64,000 nt of DNA from assembly GCF_015351395.1 (NCBI RefSeq), contig NZ_JADKPV010000006.1:1-64000 (forward strand). Direction: 5' to 3'. The notes beneath the pieces were generated by a model, which saw only the letters and a program-made list of their open reading frames with translations, had not been told where the DNA came from and did not search any database. This document shows positions 61,263 to 64,000 of the stretch, in pieces. A program made the translations under genes and the position numbers. The DNA comes from Savagea serpentis. GTDB taxonomy: Bacteria; Bacillota; Bacilli; Bacillales_A; Planococcaceae. Position 1 is the stretch's first letter, and each line of letters opens with the position of its first letter.

Positions 61263-62192
61263 TTACTCTTTTATAGTACTTACCTTATTTTCAAGTGTTC
61301 CAACTCGATCAATGTCAATTGTAACGACGTCTCCTTCTTTTAAAAATCTCGGTGGATCCATCGCTACTCCTACCCCTCCAGGGGTACCCGTTAAAATGAT
61401 GTCACCTGGTTTCAACGTCATTAAATTTGATAAAAATGCTACGAGCTTAGGAACTGTGAATACTAAATTTTCTGTATTCGTTTGTTGGCGTACTTCACCA
61501 TTCACTTTTAATGTTACCGCTAATCCTGATGGATCTTGTAATTCATCAGATGTCACAATCCACGGTCCGATCGGAGCACTGCCATCAACACTCTTCCCTT
61601 GGAGCCATTCTAATGTTCGGCGTTGAATGTCACGATAAGTCACGTCATTTGCAATTGAATAACCTGCTACATAATCGAGTGCATCTTCTTCTTTTACATT
61701 TTTCGCTTCTTTTCCGACGACAAAAACAAATTCCGCCTCATAGTCTAATTGTTCTGAAATTGGATAAAATGGAATGTCATCTTCCGGGCCGATGATCGTA
61801 TTCGCAAATTTCGCGAAGACGACAGGATATTCTGGAATTTCACGGCCCATCTCTAAAATATGCTCTCGGTAGTTATGCCCGACACAAATAATTTTCTCTG
61901 GCTGATGGAGAGGTGCTAACAGCTTCACTTGCTTACGCTCATAAACTGTTCCTCCCGCATTCTTTAAGACATAATCGACTACTCCACGAGCTGCTTCCAT
62001 CGAATCTTCGCCGCCACGTAAGAAATCCTCCATCGTACTCGGAACATACGCTTGAGCTTTTTCTTCGATTCTCGTCTTTCCTTCCGTGCGCAACATTTGT
62101 TTATAAGACTCGTGTAAATCGATTACACGATCTCCATCTATATAAGCTCCAATGGATCGCTTATCTTCATATTGGAAAGTGACTAATTTCAT
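61263..62192 (-). CDS. Fumarylacetoacetate hydrolase-family protein (fumarylpyruvate hydrolase)
   Basis: 309 residues: N-terminal domain of about 80 residues, then the FAH catalytic domain with KIICVGHNYREH, the metal-binding ExE in DYEAEFVFVVGKEA, SIANDVTYRDIQ and LTGTPGGVGVAMDPPRFL. In the gentisate operon it should split fumarylpyruvate to fumarate and pyruvate; the related acylpyruvase or direct maleylpyruvate hydrolase activities are alternatives. 20 bp after the DinB-fold gene. Confidence 0.9.
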   Translation of the reverse strand: MKLVTFQYEDKRSIGAYIDGDRVIDLHESYKQMLRTEGKTRIEEKAQAYVPSTMEDFLRGGEDSMEAARGVVDYVLKNAGGTVYERKQVKLLAPLHQPEKIICVGHNYREHILEMGREIPEYPVVFAKFANTIIGPEDDIPFYPISEQLDYEAEFVFVVGKEAKNVKEEDALDYVAGYSIANDVTYRDIQRRTLEWLQGKSVDGSAPIGPWIVTSDELQDPSGLAVTLKVNGEVRQQTNTENLVFTVPKLVAFLSNLMTLKPGDIILTGTPGGVGVAMDPPRFLKEGDVVTIDIDRVGTLENKVSTIKE

Positions 62193-62212
62193 TCTTCTTC
62201 ACCAAACCTTTC

Positions 62213-62704
62213 TTATTGTTTTACTTCTTCGTAATGACGAACCATTTGTTCATAATGGCTTTGAATATGGCCCACAATTAAATGATCAATGATGAACGAT
62301 AATGGTTTTCCTTCAAAATTTACATTATAACTAGGAGCTTGAATTATTAAATGTTCAGGTTGTAATTTTTTAAACATCATTTCAACACTTTGACTTTCAT
62401 CTGTTAATTGATCAATCACTTCTTTTACTGTTTTTTGGCGAACAACCTCTTCATTAACAGCGACTAATCGTCCAACGTGTTCATGATTTCGTCCCCATCT
62501 GCCTGTCGGTTCAATCAGTAAACCTTCTACATCTTGACGCCAAAATGGGATAGCTTCTGTTACATGCGATACAATCTGCATAACTGACCACTTTTCTGAA
62601 GAAGGCTTCGTCCAATAAAATGTATGATTATTTTCTTCTAAAAAACTAATCATTTTATGAGTTGTCTCTTCATACTGCTTGAAACTTTTCTGCAATTGAG
62701 TCAT
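62213..62704 (-). CDS. DinB-fold protein, candidate thiol-dependent maleylpyruvate isomerase
   Basis: 163-residue four-helix DinB/YfiT-superfamily protein with the three-histidine metal site: His47 in QIVSHVTEAIPFW and the pair in IDHLIVGHIQSHYEQM near residues 138-148. In actinobacteria the maleylpyruvate isomerase of the gentisate pathway is a DinB-fold, mycothiol-dependent enzyme. Bacilli use bacillithiol, and DinB-fold proteins act as bacillithiol transferases. Its place between the dioxygenase/hydrolase pair and a CoA ligase makes a bacillithiol-dependent isomerase the best guess. Confidence 0.75.
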   Translation of the reverse strand: MTQLQKSFKQYEETTHKMISFLEENNHTFYWTKPSSEKWSVMQIVSHVTEAIPFWRQDVEGLLIEPTGRWGRNHEHVGRLVAVNEEVVRQKTVKEVIDQLTDESQSVEMMFKKLQPEHLIIQAPSYNVNFEGKPLSFIIDHLIVGHIQSHYEQMVRHYEEVKQ

Positions 62705-62715
62705 TGTAGTCTCCT

Positions 62716-64000
62716 TTAATGAATCTGTTTTTCAACTTTTTGTTTAATCATTAATTTACTAATTTTCCCAGAAGCGGTAACTGGTAAATCTTCAAACATA
62801 ATTATTTGTTCTGGCACTTTATATTTCACAAGACGTTCATTTAAATAATCAAGCATTATTTGTTCTTCCACACGTTTACCTTCAACGAGAGAAATACAAG
62901 CAATTGGGATTTCGCCATAAATGTCATGGGGCATCCCAATAACAGCAGCTTCTTTCACATCAGGATGTTCATGAAGTATTTCTTCAATCTCTCTCGGATA
63001 AATATTAAAACCACCGCGGATGATCATCTCTTTTTTACGACCGACAATTTTAACATAACCATTTTCATCAATCATAGCCATATCGCCTGTTTTAAAGTAA
63101 CCATGATCGTCAAAAGCTTCTTTCGTTTCCACTGGCATTTTATAGTAACCTTTCATCACACCGGGACCCCGACAAAGTAATTCCCCAACTTCCCCGACTG
63201 TACATCGTTTGCCAAAGTCATTCACTACTTTAATCTCTACTCCAGGAATCGCTCTTCCTACTGTTTCCGCTCGCATCTCATCACTATCTTCAAAGTTTGT
63301 AATCGTTAAAGTGGCACTCGTTTCAGTAGCTCCATAAGCTACTAAAATATTGCAATTCATTTCTTCGCGAATTCTTTTGACAATTTCAACTGGACAAGGA
63401 GCTGCAGCCATCTCACCTGTTCGAAGAGAAGTTAAATCATAGTTATCGAAATGTTCAGAATTTAATTCCAAAATAAACATAGTTGGAACTCCAGGATGAA
63501 TTGTAATTTTTTCTCTCTCTATCAGTTGCAATGCACCACGTACAGAGTACCTTTCCATCAATACAATTTTGGAAGCTGTCCATAATGAGCGCAACATGAA
63601 CGTGACGCCCATAATGTGAAATAAAGGATTAGGAATTAAATAGCGATCTTCTTCTGTCGCTTGCATAACAGTAGCCCCAGCATGAGCAGAAAATAAAATA
63701 TTTCCTTGTGTCAACATCGCTCCTTTTGGTTGTCCCGTCGTCCCAGAGGTGAACATGATCACACCTAGATCATCTTTGCTCACTTCTTCGATTTCCATCT
63801 CATGTTGTACGACATGACGCAACGCTTCCTCAATGGATGAATATTTTGATTTTTCAACAGTCATTATTGAAAAATTTAATTTTTTATAATCTTTAATTTT
63901 TCCCATCATTGTAGGATTAGACGTGATAACAACTTGAGGCTCTGTTTTGACTAGTACATATTCACTTTCTACTTCTTGATAAAGTGGGTTTAATGGAACA
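62716..64000 (-). CDS. Acyl-CoA ligase of the gentisate cluster (5' end beyond window)
   Basis: AMP-forming acyl/aryl-CoA synthetase, partial: the frame is open to the window edge (VPLNPLYQEVESEYVLV precedes the first ATG at 63909), so the N-terminus is missing and 63909 is not the real start. Visible are MFTSGTTGQPKGAM, VAYGATETSA, YFKTGDMAMIDENGYVKIVG, GRKKEMIIRGG and the catalytic lysine in PVTASGKISKLM. Its position suggests activation of an aromatic acid (salicylate, benzoate or hydroxybenzoate) feeding gentisate; a fatty acid ligase is the alternative. 11 bp upstream of the DinB gene. Confidence 0.85.
   Translation of the reverse strand, partial: VPLNPLYQEVESEYVLVKTEPQVVITSNPTMMGKIKDYKKLNFSIMTVEKSKYSSIEEALRHVVQHEMEIEEVSKDDLGVIMFTSGTTGQPKGAMLTQGNILFSAHAGATVMQATEEDRYLIPNPLFHIMGVTFMLRSLWTASKIVLMERYSVRGALQLIEREKITIHPGVPTMFILELNSEHFDNYDLTSLRTGEMAAAPCPVEIVKRIREEMNCNILVAYGATETSATLTITNFEDSDEMRAETVGRAIPGVEIKVVNDFGKRCTVGEVGELLCRGPGVMKGYYKMPVETKEAFDDHGYFKTGDMAMIDENGYVKIVGRKKEMIIRGGFNIYPREIEEILHEHPDVKEAAVIGMPHDIYGEIPIACISLVEGKRVEEQIMLDYLNERLVKYKVPEQIIMFEDLPVTASGKISKLMIKQKVEKQIH

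Noticed and set aside
1-64000. CRISPR arrays, prophage, insertion sequences, tRNA or rRNA genes
   Set aside because: No spaced direct repeats, integrase or transposase genes, or RNA gene signatures were seen anywhere in the window.

Overview
The window is chromosomal DNA from a low-GC endospore-lineage member of the Bacillales. The genes match Bacillus subtilis families in sequence and largely in order (the yug/yux/yuf, mrp, yui/yum/yut and yun blocks). Translation starts show strong AAGGAGG-type ribosome sites with frequent GTG and TTG starts, and intrinsic terminators end almost every unit. The accessory catabolic genes and a mix of B. subtilis-like and staphylococcal-like families suggest a Planococcaceae/Caryophanaceae or Bacillaceae relative; I cannot name the species. 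No rRNA, tRNA, insertion sequence, prophage or CRISPR array was seen.

Layout. 0.2-9.4 kb: DMT exporter, glutamate dehydrogenase, S1-domain protein YugI, cystathionine lyase PatB, a cyclophilin lipoprotein, MFS exporter YuxJ, class A penicillin-binding protein PbpD and YufK. 9.5-15.3 kb: the complete seven-gene mrpABCDEFG Na+/H+ antiporter operon. 15.3-25.6 kb: housekeeping genes in B. subtilis order (leucyl aminopeptidase, yuiD, yuiB, Nudix, two type II NADH dehydrogenase-like flavoproteins, A-type and NifU-type Fe-S proteins, yuzB, yutF, yutE, yutD, lipA). 25.7-32.4 kb: a methionine/alanine NSS transporter with its 38-residue MetS subunit, an NhaC-family transporter behind a lysine riboswitch, and yunD-yunE-yunF.

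32.5-40.8 kb is a valine/branched-chain acyl-CoA catabolic operon: enoyl-CoA hydratase, 3-hydroxyisobutyryl-CoA hydrolase, a sigma-54 activator, acyl-CoA dehydrogenase, 3-hydroxyisobutyrate dehydrogenase, then an acyl-CoA ligase. It has a clear -24/-12 promoter, an upstream inverted repeat and cre-like sites. 40.9-43.5 kb: a YIP1-family protein and an ActP-like Na+/solute symporter with a small membrane partner, preceded by a cre site and an 800-bp AT-rich gap. 44.4-45.4 kb is the most unusual unit: a full Mg2+ (M-box) riboswitch with its terminator ahead of a 59-codon ORF and a GNAT acetyltransferase, with no Mg2+ transporter.

45.6-57.8 kb: pdxK, a TauE/SafE permease, a Na+/Pi symporter behind 11-bp-phased PhoP-box-like repeats, a csbB-gtcA-yfhO polymer-glycosylation operon, a YwaF-like protein, a dicarboxylate (DASS) transporter behind a perfect cre, and a pentapeptide-repeat protein. 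57.8-64 kb: a sigma-B-type catalase gene with a coupled small gene, then a gentisate catabolism operon on the minus strand (CoA ligase cut by the window edge, DinB-fold putative maleylpyruvate isomerase, fumarylpyruvate hydrolase, gentisate 1,2-dioxygenase).

The coordinates given for many genes use a start codon moved inward to the one with a properly spaced ribosome binding site. These choices are explained per entry.
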